64,000 bases of DNA from Spirochaetota bacterium (GCA_029562645.1 JAKQUI010000004.1:248001-312000), one strand, 5' to 3'; counted from the stretch's first letter, positions 36,307 through 44,835 are shown. Made by a program: numbers and translations. The notes: a model not told the origin generated them from the sequence alone.

Positions 36307-36690
36307 CTACTTGAGCTCGACCGTCGCGCCGGCCTTGACCAGCTGTTCCTTGATCTTTTCGGCCTCTTCCTTGCCGACCTTCTCCTTGACGGCCTTTCCG
36401 CCGGCCTCAACCAGCTCCTTGGCCTCCTTGAGGCCCAGGCCGGTGATGGCGCGGACTTCCTTGATGACGTTGATCTTGTTGTCGCCAAACCCGGCGAGGA
36501 TGACATCGAACTCGGTCTTCTCGACCGCCTCTTCGCCGCCGCCAGCCGGGGCGCCAACCGCCGCAATCGCAACCGGCGCCGCCGCGGAAATGCCGAACTT
36601 GTCTTCCATCGCCTTGACGAGCTCTGCCGCTTCGATCAAGGTGAGCTCGCTGATCGCATCGAGCAATTCATTCACTGATAACTTCGCCAT
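36307..36690 (-). CDS. rplL: 50S ribosomal protein L7/L12
   Basis: A 127-residue stalk protein that recruits translation factors. N-terminal dimerisation helices ([21 protein letters not shown]), an Ala/Gly-rich hinge ([20 protein letters not shown]) and the C-terminal domain ([49 protein letters not shown]) are all present. Present in several copies per ribosome, consistent with separate control from rpoB by the following hairpin region. Confidence 0.98.
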   Translation of the reverse strand: MAKLSVNELLDAISELTLIEAAELVKAMEDKFGISAAAPVAIAAVGAPAGGGEEAVEKTEFDVILAGFGDNKINVIKEVRAITGLGLKEAKELVEAGGKAVKEKVGKEEAEKIKEQLVKAGATVELK

Positions 36691-36840
36691 TACAATGACT
36701 CCTTATATTTAATGAATCTATTCAAGTTAATACGGTCTGTGCCGTAAAAACCTATAAGGGGCCAGGCATACAGTCGTTCTCTTCGCAAACACCGATCAAA
36801 CAACCTACCTAAAACCCTCTTGTGTGCGTATTCGTCGCCC

Positions 36841-37356
36841 CTAGCCGTTCTTCTCCCCGACCTGTTGGATCGCGCGCGCAAGGGACGCCATAATCTGATT
36901 GGCGCCCGTCGCGATACCGCGCGCCGGCCCGTTGATGAGGCCCATGATCTGCGCGAGGACCGCCTCGCGCGACGGCAGGTCGGCGATCGTGCGGATCTGC
37001 TCCTCGCGATAGGTGACATTATCTATCACGCCCGCCGTGAAGCTGAACTGCTTGAACTCCTTCTGGAACTCCTTGAGCACCTTCGCGGCCTCTGAGGGGT
37101 CCGTGCCGGTAAAAGTGACCGCGACCGGCCCCTTCACGTACGAATCGATCTCCGTATAGCCGGTGTCGCGGAGCGCCCTGATGAACAGGTTGTTTTTCAC
37201 CACCTTGTAGTCGGCGCCCTTGTCGCGGAGCTTGCGACGCAGCGTACTGAGCGCGGATACGGGGATCCCGCTGTAATTGGTCAGAATAATGTTCTTCTTG
37301 GCGGTGAGCCGCTGAACGAGGTCGCTCACGGCGTCGACTTTATATTGTTTAACCAT
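36841..37356 (-). CDS. rplJ: 50S ribosomal protein L10
   Basis: A 171-residue L10, the base of the L7/L12 stalk: KKNIILTNYSGIPVSALSTLRR, DYKVVKNNLFIRAL, GPVAVTFTGTDPSEAAKVL, REAVLAQIMGLINGPARGIA. Its ATG overlaps the rplA stop (TAATG), suggesting coupled translation. In E. coli L10 with L7/L12 represses this operon. Confidence 0.97.
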   Translation of the reverse strand: MVKQYKVDAVSDLVQRLTAKKNIILTNYSGIPVSALSTLRRKLRDKGADYKVVKNNLFIRALRDTGYTEIDSYVKGPVAVTFTGTDPSEAAKVLKEFQKEFKQFSFTAGVIDNVTYREEQIRTIADLPSREAVLAQIMGLINGPARGIATGANQIMASLARAIQQVGEKNG

Positions 37357-38039
37357 TATCGTTCAATCCCCTTGTAGTTGATTTTGATTCCGGGGCCCAT
37401 GGTCGAGCTGATATGCACCGACTTGATATAGTTGCCTTTCGCATCCGACGGCTTGTCGCGCACGATCTGGTTGAAGAAGGTCTTGATGTTCTCTGTGAGC
37501 TGCGACGCGTCGAAATCGGTTTTACCCACGCTCACGTGCACCACGCCGGTCTTGTCGCACTTGTACTCGATCCGGCCGCCCTTGAGCTCCTTCACGATAC
37601 CGGCGACATCGTCGGTGACGGTCCCGGTTGCGGGCTTGGGCATGAGGCCCTTGCGGCCGAGGACGGGGCCGAGCTTGCCCACCTCCTTCATCATGTCCGG
37701 CGTGGCGACCACGGCGTCGAAGTCGATCCAGCCGCCCTTGATTTTATCGATGACATCCTCCGCGCCCACGTGATCGGCGCCGGCCGCGGTGGCCTCCTTC
37801 TGCTTGTCGCCCTTGCAGATCACCAGCACCTTCTTTTCTTTCCCGGTGCCGGCGAGGAGCGTTACCGCGCCACGGATGTTTTGGAAGCTCTTGTGGACGA
37901 TCTTGACGTGAACCTCGACGGTCTCGTTAAACTTGGAGAATTTAACTTCCTTCAAGAGCTTCACGGCGTCCTCGAGCGCGTAGAGCACGGTCTTGTCGAC
38001 CTTCTCGCGCGCGACTGCGATCTTCTTGCCGCGTTTCAT
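37356..38039 (-). CDS. rplA: 50S ribosomal protein L1
   Basis: A 227-residue L1 of the mobile stalk at the E site: [50 protein letters not shown] and the C-terminal [21 protein letters not shown] are diagnostic. In E. coli L1 represses translation of rplK-rplA. Confidence 0.98.
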   Translation of the reverse strand: MKRGKKIAVAREKVDKTVLYALEDAVKLLKEVKFSKFNETVEVHVKIVHKSFQNIRGAVTLLAGTGKEKKVLVICKGDKQKEATAAGADHVGAEDVIDKIKGGWIDFDAVVATPDMMKEVGKLGPVLGRKGLMPKPATGTVTDDVAGIVKELKGGRIEYKCDKTGVVHVSVGKTDFDASQLTENIKTFFNQIVRDKPSDAKGNYIKSVHISSTMGPGIKINYKGIER

Positions 38040-38092
38040 AAAGCCTTACCTCGTTCCTTGAGTGGTGTACGTCAGTTCGAATAATCGTGCGA

Positions 38093-38524
38093 TTATTCTT
38101 CCACTTCCACGCCCATCGAGCGCGCCGTCCCGGCGATGATCTTGACGGCTGCGTCAATATCATTCGCATTGAGATCGGGCATTTTCGTCTTGGCGATCTC
38201 CTCGAGCTGCGCCCGATTGATCTTGCCCGCCTTCGTCTTGTTGGGCTCGCCGGAGCCCTTCTCGAGACCCAGCGTCTTCTTGATGAGCACCGACGCGGGC
38301 GGCGTTTTGATGATGAACGTATAGGTGCGATCCTTATATACCGTAATGACGACCGGGAGAATGAGCCCCGGCTGCCCTTTGGTCCGTTCGTTGAAGACCT
38401 TGCAGAACTCCATGATGTTGAGCCCGTGCTGGCCGAGCGCGGGACCGACGGGCGGCGCGGGATTTGCCTGCGCGCCGGGGATCTGCAATTTTATCTGCGT
38501 GACGACTTCTTTTTTCGGTGCCAT
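38093..38524 (-). CDS. rplK: 50S ribosomal protein L11
   Basis: A 143-residue L11 of the GTPase-associated centre: [75 protein letters not shown]. Normal length. The 122-base gap before it, after nusG, contains a pair of repeat units. Confidence 0.98.
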   Translation of the reverse strand: MAPKKEVVTQIKLQIPGAQANPAPPVGPALGQHGLNIMEFCKVFNERTKGQPGLILPVVITVYKDRTYTFIIKTPPASVLIKKTLGLEKGSGEPNKTKAGKINRAQLEEIAKTKMPDLNANDIDAAVKIIAGTARSMGVEVEE

Positions 38525-38550
38525 TGATGATATCCTGCTTTTCTGTAACA

Positions 38551-38617
38551 GCGAGGCATTGCCTCGCCCCTACGATCTCATGAAATGGTACAGACAAGGC
38601 AGTGCCTCGTCTCTACG
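38551..38617. repeat. Two copies of a palindromic REP-like unit between nusG and rplK
   Basis: Two 24-base direct copies, 38551-38574 and 38594-38617, agree at 19 positions. Each holds a small palindrome (GAGGCATTGCCTC in the first, AGGCAGTGCCT in the second) followed by a C/T-rich CTACG end. The style resembles dispersed REP or small mobile repeats found in many genomes. They lie inside an essential operon and would form hairpins in its mRNA. Confidence 0.55.
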
Positions 38618-38646
38618 GACAAAAAATTAAATCCCGATACGGCGGA

Positions 38647-39210
38647 TCAAATCTTCCCCACCTGGATGAAATCCAATTCCACCGGCGTGCCGCGGCCGAA
38701 GATCTCGACCTTTACGCGCAATCGGCCCTTCTCCGGATAGATCTCCTCGATGACGCCGTTGAAATTGTTGAACGGGCCGTCGATGACCTTCACGTGTTCG
38801 CCCACGGAGAAATTGATCACCTGGGCGGCGCGCTCCTTGGTTTCACGCTCATCGAGCTTGTCGAACAGGAGCGCGTTCACCTCGCTCTTCTTGAGAGGGC
38901 GCGGCTTGTTCGTCTTGCCGTACGCGCCCACGAAATGCGTCACGCCGGGGGTGTTGCGGATAATCCCCCAGATATTGTCCCAGTTGTCGTCGTCAAGATC
39001 GATCTCCACCAGCACGTAGCCGGGGACGATCTTGCGCGGCTTGGTCTTCTTCTTTCCGTTCTTCGCGATATACGGATCGTCGAAGGTCGGGATCTTGATC
39101 TCGCCGATCTTGTCCTCGAGGCGAAGGTTTTGCGCCTTCTTCTCGATCGCCAGCTTCACCTTGTTCTCGTGCCCCGAGTAGGTATGGATGACGTACCACT
39201 CCTTCGCCAT
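38647..39210 (-). CDS. nusG: Transcription termination/antitermination factor NusG
   Basis: A 187-residue NusG. The N-terminal NGN domain, which binds the polymerase clamp, begins EWYVIHTYSGHENKVKLAIE. The C-terminal KOW domain, which binds S10 or Rho, has GEHVKVIDGPFNNFNGVIEE. Slightly longer than the minimal form, with a basic insertion in the NGN loop (NGKKKTKPRKIVPG). Starts 3 bases after the secE stop. Confidence 0.98.
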   Translation of the reverse strand: MAKEWYVIHTYSGHENKVKLAIEKKAQNLRLEDKIGEIKIPTFDDPYIAKNGKKKTKPRKIVPGYVLVEIDLDDDNWDNIWGIIRNTPGVTHFVGAYGKTNKPRPLKKSEVNALLFDKLDERETKERAAQVINFSVGEHVKVIDGPFNNFNGVIEEIYPEKGRLRVKVEIFGRGTPVELDFIQVGKI

Positions 39211-39213
39211 GGC

Positions 39214-39399
39214 CTAATCCAGGAGCCCCTTGACCAGCATGCCCAGCACGGTGTCGACGCCATAGAGAAACAGCGAAACGATCACGACGGCGACGATGAC
39301 GATCATCGTGAAGCTGGTCACCTCATCGCGATCGGGCCAGGTGACCCGCTTCAGCTCGTCCCGCGATTCGCGGACAAATTGTATCACTTTCTTGAACAC
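39214..39399 (-). CDS. secE: Protein translocase subunit SecE
   Basis: A 61-residue single-span SecE. The cytosolic amphipathic part VIQFVRESRDELKRVTWPDRDEV carries the conserved VTWP, followed by one membrane helix (MIVIVAVVIVSLFLYGVDTV). The start is a GTG at 39399 with GGAGG just before it. Works with SecY encoded at 12652-13989. Confidence 0.95.
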   Translation of the reverse strand: MFKKVIQFVRESRDELKRVTWPDRDEVTSFTMIVIVAVVIVSLFLYGVDTVLGMLVKGLLD

Positions 39400-39429
39400 A
39401 ACGCCTCCGTCCCGTCCGATCGCGGCCGT

Positions 39430-39582
39430 TTATGCCTTGGTTTCCTTGTGCAGGGTGTGCTTGTTGCAGAACTTACAGTACTTCATGACCTCGAGCTTGC
39501 CGGTCTGGGTCTTCTTGTTCTTGGTCAGGCTATAGTTCTTGCGCTTGCAGTCCTTGCAGGACAATAGTATGATGTCTCTCAT
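39430..39582 (-). CDS. rpmG: 50S ribosomal protein L33
   Basis: Read from ATG 39582 to TAA 39430, 50 residues: [19 protein letters not shown], then [20 protein letters not shown] and a short basic tail. Two CxxC pairs form the zinc site of the C+ form of L33. The rpmG-secE-nusG order is common outside proteobacteria. Confidence 0.94.
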   Translation of the reverse strand: MRDIILLSCKDCKRKNYSLTKNKKTQTGKLEVMKYCKFCNKHTLHKETKA

Positions 39583-39976
39583 TCGCCAAACCCGCTTGTG
39601 GAATTCAATGTTCGATTAGAGTAATGAGCGCGGTCGGCCACGCCCCCGCGCAGGAGGACAAACGAAACGCACAGCTCGCCCCGAAACTCTTCCGTGAAAT
39701 GTGCATTACATTTTTATGTGCCAAAACCGTCAACTATTTTGCGCAAAAAACACAAATAAAATCACGCATGATCCCGCCCTGCGGCCGCCATCCTCATCAA
39801 AGCGATGCCTGTCCCGGCCCAATTGCACATCGAGCCCAGGATGTCCAGTTATGGCATGATCAAAAATCGGAATCGCACGATGAAGGCCGATGGCCTCCGG
39901 CGCATATGCATCGACGCCGGCCAGTGGAAGCGATGCCGGGGAGGCCCGGCCGCGCATGCAATGCACCCCATCGATG
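39583..39976. other. Intergenic region between rpmG and tRNA-Thr
   Basis: This 394-base stretch contains the rpmG promoter at 39705-39733. The remainder, toward the tRNA, has no convincing gene. A 78-codon minus-strand frame exists at 39730-39966, but it runs into the promoter and has no recognisable sequence features. Several short G+C-rich dyads (for example around 39890) may belong to the 3' end of the tRNA transcript. Confidence 0.6.
39705..39733 (-). promoter_or_regulatory. Promoter of the rpmG-secE-nusG-rplK operon
   Basis: TTGACG (39733-39728, minus strand) and TGTAAT (39710-39705) are separated by exactly 17 A/T-rich bases. This is one mismatch from consensus in each box and is located about 125 bases before rpmG. 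It is the best candidate driver of the secE-nusG-rplKAJL-rpoBC transcript. Confidence 0.7.
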
Positions 39977-40049
39977 AGCCCACGACCAGAATCGAACTGG
40001 TGACCTTTTGCTTACCATGCAAATGCTCTACCGACTGAGCTACGTGGGC
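39977..40049 (-). tRNA. tRNA-Thr (anticodon GGT)
   Basis: The minus strand folds into a complete cloverleaf. Acceptor arms GCCCACG and CGTGGGC pair in full, the D arm has GCTCAGTCGGTAGAGC, and the anticodon stem TTTGC/GCAAA encloses the loop ATGGTAA with anticodon GGT. The T arm has ACCAG-TTCGATT-CTGGT. The discriminator is T and no CCA is encoded, so it must be added after transcription. A TTGACA box lies at 40093-40088, about 40 bases upstream, with a poor -10. Confidence 0.96.
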
Positions 40050-40126
40050 GCGAACGCGGAGTCACCTTGGGGCAGGGCGCCCGGTTTTGTCAATGTTTTT
40101 ACGGAAAATGGACCGAAAAGACACCT

Positions 40127-40168
40127 CGGGCCCCGCACGCCTTACCGTATGGCGACACTCGGGGCCCG
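40127..40168 (-). terminator. Possible terminator hairpin downstream of rlpA
   Basis: CGGGCCCCG (40127-40135) pairs perfectly with CGGGGCCCG (40160-40168), with a smaller GCC/GGC pairing inside the loop. On the minus strand it lies 35 bases after the rlpA stop and is followed within a few bases by TCTTTTC. The U tract is short, so the call is tentative. Confidence 0.45.
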
Positions 40169-40202
40169 TCTGGCTCAAGGCGTGTTTATCCGAGAAAGAC
40201 GC

Positions 40203-41207
40203 TCAATCCCGACCCTGAATTATAAAGGAAGAGATGCTGTCCTTTTCGAGCATGCGTTTGTATCGCTTGGCGTCATTCATGCTGCGAATGCCGCGGACGC
40301 GCACCTTGTAGAGGTCGCCGTCGCGCACCACCTCGACGGGATTGTCGAACATGCCCTCAAGCTTGCGCTTGAGGCCGTCGGCATTGCGACGGGAATAGAA
40401 GGCGCCCGCCTGCAGCGCCGTGCCGCCGGAACCGCTATCGGAATCACCATACCGGTCGCCGCGGTCGCGGGAGCGGCCCCTACCCTCCCGGGGCAGCTCG
40501 TCGCGCCCCTCGTCGAGTTCGTCGCCGGCCACCGGCTCAATGGCGTCGTCGCGATCGCCCCGTCCGCTGAAGCGACGACCGTCGCCTTTCTTGACGATGG
40601 TGATGCCCACCATGGCCTCGCCGGTTTTGAGCATGTCGAGCTTTTTGGCCGCCGAATGCGACAGGTCGATGATGCGCCCCTGCTTATACGGGCCTCGATC
40701 GTTGATGCGCACCTTGACGGACTTGCCCGTGTCGAGGCTTTTAACCATGAGGACGGTGCCGAACGGCAGCGTCTTGTGCGCCGCGGTCATATCATTCATG
40801 TTGAAGCGCTCGCCCGAGGCCGTGAGGCGCCCCTGGAATTCGCGCCCGTACCACGAGGCGTTCCCCTTCTGGAAAAACGACCCGCCGGCAGAGCCTTCCT
40901 CGTCGTCGAAGGAGCGCTCCTCGTCGCGATCGATCGAGCGCGAGCGGGACGCATTGCGCACCGGGCGCACCCCCTCGTTCGCCTCCGCATCGCGCTCGGC
41001 CCATTGCTGCTTCTTCCCGGCCGCGTTTCGGTCGAGCGCGTCGTAATCGCGATCGTTCTCATCGTACGAAAAATCGTCGCTGTCCCCCGCTGCGACCGCC
41101 CGGTCGCCGGCCCCGGTGCGCGCGTGCCGCGGGGCGCACGAGCTCGCGCTCAACATCGCCGCCACGAAGACGACGACCAGAATCGTCCCGAATATCCGTT
41201 TTGTCAT
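40203..41207 (-). CDS. rlpA: RlpA-type lytic transglycosylase lipoprotein with SPOR domain
   Basis: A 334-residue lipoprotein: leader with lipobox ending SASSC (Cys24), a long acidic/basic low-complexity linker, a double-psi beta-barrel (GNASWYGREFQGRLTASGE, HKTLPFGTVLMVKSL, VKVRINDRGPY, GRIIDLS) and a C-terminal SPOR domain (LQAGAFYSRRNADGLKRKLE) that binds denuded glycan. The His in HKTLPFG and the Asp in RIIDLS, which are catalytic in the P. aeruginosa enzyme, are kept. It likely cleaves naked peptidoglycan at division sites. ATG 41207, six bases after GGGAGGTG, was chosen over an upstream in-frame start. Confidence 0.92.
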   Translation of the reverse strand: MTKRIFGTILVVVFVAAMLSASSCAPRHARTGAGDRAVAAGDSDDFSYDENDRDYDALDRNAAGKKQQWAERDAEANEGVRPVRNASRSRSIDRDEERSFDDEEGSAGGSFFQKGNASWYGREFQGRLTASGERFNMNDMTAAHKTLPFGTVLMVKSLDTGKSVKVRINDRGPYKQGRIIDLSHSAAKKLDMLKTGEAMVGITIVKKGDGRRFSGRGDRDDAIEPVAGDELDEGRDELPREGRGRSRDRGDRYGDSDSGSGGTALQAGAFYSRRNADGLKRKLEGMFDNPVEVVRDGDLYKVRVRGIRSMNDAKRYKRMLEKDSISSFIIQGRD

Positions 41208-41422
41208 GAAATACACCTCCCCTCGCTCCGGCCGTGTTGCACGGCATGTATCGTGTTTCGGGATCAATCCCGTTGTGCTTGTTTCCGAACGCATGATGGT
41301 ACCTCACTCCATGTATCGGCGGATTAAAAAAATGCCTTTACAGGGAAAGCGAAAAATATTATGTCGGATTTCGCGTCCCGCCGAAACCGGCGGCGCGCAC
41401 CACGCGCGGGGTACCGACAGCC

Positions 41423-42463
41423 ATGAGCATTGTTTCGTGCAAGCCAACCATCACCCGGAAGGAGCTCGAGGGGGTCCTGGACTGCCTCATCAACGAGGAC
41501 CTGCTCACCGGGACGACCGTGAAGCTCTTCGAGGGGCAGGCCTCGCGGCATACCGGGATCAAGTACGCGCTCGCAGTGAATTCGCTTACCGCGGCCTATC
41601 ATCTCGCCTTCAAGGCGCTCGAGATCGCGCCGGGCGACGAGATCATCATCCCCTCGTATTTCGACATCGCCCCCTTGAGCGCGGCCGACCTGATCGGCGC
41701 CACGCCCGTGCTGGTTGACATCGAACAGGGGGCGCTGGCCCCATCAACCTCGCAGATAAAGGAAAAGATCACCGAGAAAACGAAGGCTATCGTCTTTGGG
41801 CACACCTTCGGTTTCCTGACGCCGTTGGAGGAGCTCGCCGAGCTCGGCGTCCCGATCGTCGAGGACATCTCGCACGCGATCGGCGGGACCCTCGAGAACG
41901 ACGCGCCGGTCGGCGGGGGCGGCGCGATCGCGGTGGCCTCGTTCGCGGCCTCCATGGTCATCACGACGGGAAACGGCGGCATGGCGCTCACGCGAAACTC
42001 GCGGCTCTACGCGCGCATGAAGGAGCTGCGGGGGAACGGCGGGGGCGAGCACCTGCATTTCGATTACTGCATGACGGACTTCCAGGGGGCGATGGGCATC
42101 TCGCAGCTCGCGCGCCTCGAGGGGTTCATCTACCGCCGGCGGGAGATCGCGCGCTCCTACTACGACGCGCTCAAGCTCACGCCGCACAAGGCGCCCTACC
42201 ACTACAGCGAACAGTTCGTGTACCAATCATTCCCGATCATCTTCGACGCGCCGGCCGACAAGGTGGAAAAATACTGGAAGAAGAACAGCATCGAGGTGTT
42301 TCATCCCGTGGAGACGCCCCTGCACCGCTATCTGGGCGCGGCGGGACACGACTATCCCCACAGCGACCGCGCATCCCGCAAGGTCTACGGCCTGCCGATC
42401 TTTCCGACGCTCACCCGTCGCGAGATCGACAAGATCACCACATTGCTCGCGCGCTTCATCTGA
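41423..42463 (+). CDS. DegT/DnrJ/EryC1/StrS-family protein lacking the catalytic lysine
   Basis: A 346-residue protein with the full fold of sugar-nucleotide aminotransferases: NSLTAAYHLAFKAL, APGDEIIIPSY, VEDISHAIGG (Asp148, the PLP-N1 contact), ITTGNGGMALTRNS and MTDFQGAMGISQLARLE. Where the family has Lys (SFxxxK-x-TTGEGG), this protein has SFAASMVITTG with Met178, so no Schiff base can form there. The nearby Glu of GEGG is Asn and the Arg of the NYRMTD motif is Cys. The reading frame is intact, so it is either a non-aminotransferase or a pseudoenzyme. Neighbours give no pathway hint. Converges with the resolvase-like gene. Confidence 0.85.
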   Translation: MSIVSCKPTITRKELEGVLDCLINEDLLTGTTVKLFEGQASRHTGIKYALAVNSLTAAYHLAFKALEIAPGDEIIIPSYFDIAPLSAADLIGATPVLVDIEQGALAPSTSQIKEKITEKTKAIVFGHTFGFLTPLEELAELGVPIVEDISHAIGGTLENDAPVGGGGAIAVASFAASMVITTGNGGMALTRNSRLYARMKELRGNGGGEHLHFDYCMTDFQGAMGISQLARLEGFIYRRREIARSYYDALKLTPHKAPYHYSEQFVYQSFPIIFDAPADKVEKYWKKNSIEVFHPVETPLHRYLGAAGHDYPHSDRASRKVYGLPIFPTLTRREIDKITTLLARFI

Positions 42464-42480
42464 CCCGCCGCACAGCCCAA

Positions 42481-42915
42481 TCAGCGCTTCTTCTTCTCCC
42501 GTTTCGCATAGTGCTGCTCGATGAGCCGCTCCACATTGCCGAAGAGGCGCTTCTCGACGGTTGCAAGGTCGATCTCCCCCTCGACGACGCTCACGAGCTC
42601 GACCCCGTGCGAACGGAGAAAATCACCGACGACCACCCCGTCCTCCATGGTGCGAAAGAGGCAGGAGGCGCGATGCACCAGGACCGCGGCGACGCTATGC
42701 GCGCCCAACCACTCCAGCATGCGGTGGAGGGCCGGGCGGCCGTCCACCCGGTTGAAGGGCGTGAGCTCCCGAAAAAGCTCCATTTTGTATTTGCCATCCC
42801 CGTAGCGCGTGATAGCGTACTGTCGTATTTCGCGCTCCTGCTCCTCGGGCGCTGCGAGGGTCGGCTCGCCCGGCTCGGCGCGCCGGATATAGGCGGCTAT
42901 GGTCTTCATGGGCAT
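42481..42915 (-). CDS. Serine-recombinase-like N-terminal domain protein, probably inactive
   Basis: A 144-residue protein resembling only the catalytic domain of resolvase/invertase recombinases: AAYIRR at the N-terminus, then GRPALHRMLEWL, VAAVLVHRASCLFRTMED and FLRSHGVELVSVVEGE in the expected order and spacing. The nucleophilic Ser expected after the first strand is missing (YIRRAEPGE in place of YxRxS), and no helix-turn-helix DNA-binding domain follows. A basic tail ends the protein (KREKKKR). An alternative start is the ATG at 42909. Not obviously truncated by a frameshift. Confidence 0.65.
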   Translation of the reverse strand: MPMKTIAAYIRRAEPGEPTLAAPEEQEREIRQYAITRYGDGKYKMELFRELTPFNRVDGRPALHRMLEWLGAHSVAAVLVHRASCLFRTMEDGVVVGDFLRSHGVELVSVVEGEIDLATVEKRLFGNVERLIEQHYAKREKKKR

Positions 42916-42983
42916 GTTCCGCTCAAGTTCATCGGTGGTCGCGTCCGATAGTAGAGAGCAAGGGGAAATAATTCAACATAAAT

Positions 42984-44300
42984 ATGAAATACATTCCGAT
43001 CAACACCCTGTGCCACCTGTTCGTGATCGACGAGACGAGCTCGTTCGTGATCGGCTCACCGCCGGAGTGGATCAAGCGAGCGACCGGCGTGCCGTTCCCC
43101 CGGCACATTCTGCTCGGGGACTCTCTGTTGGTCAACGGTTGCAACTTCGCCGAGATTGAGTTTCCCCTGTACAAGAACTTCTTCTTCAACAAACTGCGCA
43201 AAACCGAGATCGTGTGCCCCGAGGAGAGCACGCCGCGCCTTGCGGGCATTTTGGCCGAGGCCCTCTTGGGACCGGACTACCGCCTCGATTCACCCGGCAG
43301 CGTCAAGGCCGCCTATTTCGGCGACATCCTCGCGGTGCGCAAGAACTTCGATCCCTCCGGGGAAAAGCTCACGCTGGACGATTACGCGACCTTCCACACC
43401 TACGAAAACGACCGGTTCGCCATAGGCGACTGCGCGATTCGCAGGGTGGACCGGGACGCATTCCATGTCGCCTGGCCCGGGGGCGAACAGTCGGTCTCGC
43501 TCGAGTACCGCGAAACCAGCCTCGACAAGCGCCCGGCCTCACCGCGCGCGATTCCGGGCGCGCTTTCGATCTTCTGCTTCGATTCGGGCGACGGCTTCAC
43601 CCCCGCGAAGGAGTGCTCGTCGTTTATCCTCAACGCCGGGGGACGCTACATCCTGTTCGATCCGAGCCTGAGCTCGTTCGACCGCCTGGTGGAGCGGGGG
43701 TGCGATTTCCGCGACGTCGCCGCAGTGTTCATTTCCCATGTTCACGCCGACCACGACCAGGGCCTCTACCGCTTTTTGATGTACAACAAGAACATCATCA
43801 TCATGACCGGCGAGACCGTGTGCGAGTCGCTGGCGCACAAGATCGGGCTCATGGTGGGCGACGCCAATTTCGCGACGCAGTGCCGCATCACGCCCATCCC
43901 GCTCAAACAGCGCACCGGCGTCGCGGAGCTCGGCATCGACGTCTACTGCGACCTCGGGTTTCACTCGATTCCATCGGCGATGGCGAAGATATATTTTCAT
44001 GATGCGGGTCTGCGCGACATCGTGCTCGCCTACTCCGGCGACACGCTCTACGACCCGGTGCGGATCCGCTCCGATTCGTTCAACGCGGTCTATCGCGAGG
44101 ACCTGTTGCGCTTCTACGACGACGCGACGCACATCATCCACGAGGGCGGCGCCGGGCTCATCCACACCGACCCGGAGGACCTGATCCCCTTCCTCGCGCC
44201 GGGCCAGGAGATCTACTGGATGCACACCGGCCGCACCAACGACGACGGCTTCTCGCGCGGCCACATCCTGACGCGCGACGAGAACATCGTCATCCGCTAA
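42984..44300 (+). CDS. Metallo-beta-lactamase-fold hydrolase with an extra N-terminal domain
   Basis: A 438-residue protein. The C-terminal half, from about residue 195, is a metallo-beta-lactamase domain: ISHVHADHDQGLYRF holds the HxHxDH motif, and GFHSIPS, AYSGDTLYD and WMHTGR supply the further His, Asp and His ligands, so a dinuclear metal site is likely. The N-terminal 190 residues (starting MKYIPINTLCHLF) match no family I recognise. The first part has NxxHF-like aromatic patches and could be a ligand-binding or sensing domain. Substrate unknown. The ATG lies about 17 bases after AGGGG, further than normal. Confidence 0.78.
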   Translation: MKYIPINTLCHLFVIDETSSFVIGSPPEWIKRATGVPFPRHILLGDSLLVNGCNFAEIEFPLYKNFFFNKLRKTEIVCPEESTPRLAGILAEALLGPDYRLDSPGSVKAAYFGDILAVRKNFDPSGEKLTLDDYATFHTYENDRFAIGDCAIRRVDRDAFHVAWPGGEQSVSLEYRETSLDKRPASPRAIPGALSIFCFDSGDGFTPAKECSSFILNAGGRYILFDPSLSSFDRLVERGCDFRDVAAVFISHVHADHDQGLYRFLMYNKNIIIMTGETVCESLAHKIGLMVGDANFATQCRITPIPLKQRTGVAELGIDVYCDLGFHSIPSAMAKIYFHDAGLRDIVLAYSGDTLYDPVRIRSDSFNAVYREDLLRFYDDATHIIHEGGAGLIHTDPEDLIPFLAPGQEIYWMHTGRTNDDGFSRGHILTRDENIVIR

Positions 44301-44322
44301 CGCGCGGCCGGTCCCCTAGCGC

Positions 44323-44835
44323 CTATTCGCTCCGCTTCAGGCACGTGACGATCTGCCCCACGTACATGCGATGGTAGTCGCGGTCGGGATAGTTCTCGCC
44401 GATTGATTGGTCCACGAAATTCCGTGGGTCGATGTCCTGAAAGTATATCTTCCGGCACTCGAGCACGAGGCGCGCCTCCTCGAAATACACCGAACCCAGC
44501 TCCGTCGTGCGCGGGGTGATCCCCGCCTCCTTCACCTTGTCGATGTCGCGCCCCGATTTCGATCCGCAGAGCTGGAGGACGCTCTTGTATCGCGCGTCGA
44601 AAAACGAGAGCGTATAGGCGTCGCCGCGCTCCAGAAACCGGTAGGTGTGCCGCACCGGGCGCACCACGATATAGCTCACGGGCCGGTGCCACAGGACCCC
44701 AAGCCCGCCCCAGGAGGCGGTCATCGTATTGAACGACTCCCGGTCCCCGGCGGTGATGAGCATCCAGTCGCTCCCGATGAGCCGAAACACGTTGTCGGCG
44801 AGATCGCTGGGCTCGATGGCGGTAAAGTTCGGCAT
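44323..44835 (-). CDS. Flavin reductase-like (FMN-binding split-barrel) protein
   Basis: A 170-residue protein of the flavin-reductase-like domain family. Characteristic parts are NTMTASWGGLGVLWHRPVSY near the flavin phosphate, VRPVRHTYRFLERGDAYTLSF, and KSGRDIDKVKEAGITP. Related proteins bind FMN and reduce it with NAD(P)H or serve as flavin carriers; a specific partner oxygenase is not present nearby. Start ATG 44835. The mRNA would run towards the converging MBL gene. Confidence 0.85.
   Translation of the reverse strand: MPNFTAIEPSDLADNVFRLIGSDWMLITAGDRESFNTMTASWGGLGVLWHRPVSYIVVRPVRHTYRFLERGDAYTLSFFDARYKSVLQLCGSKSGRDIDKVKEAGITPRTTELGSVYFEEARLVLECRKIYFQDIDPRNFVDQSIGENYPDRDYHRMYVGQIVTCLKRSE

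Noticed and set aside
39730-39966. A 78-codon minus-strand frame between tRNA-Thr and rpmG
   Set aside because: No ribosome binding site or sequence character, and it ends at the rpmG promoter. Treated as non-coding.
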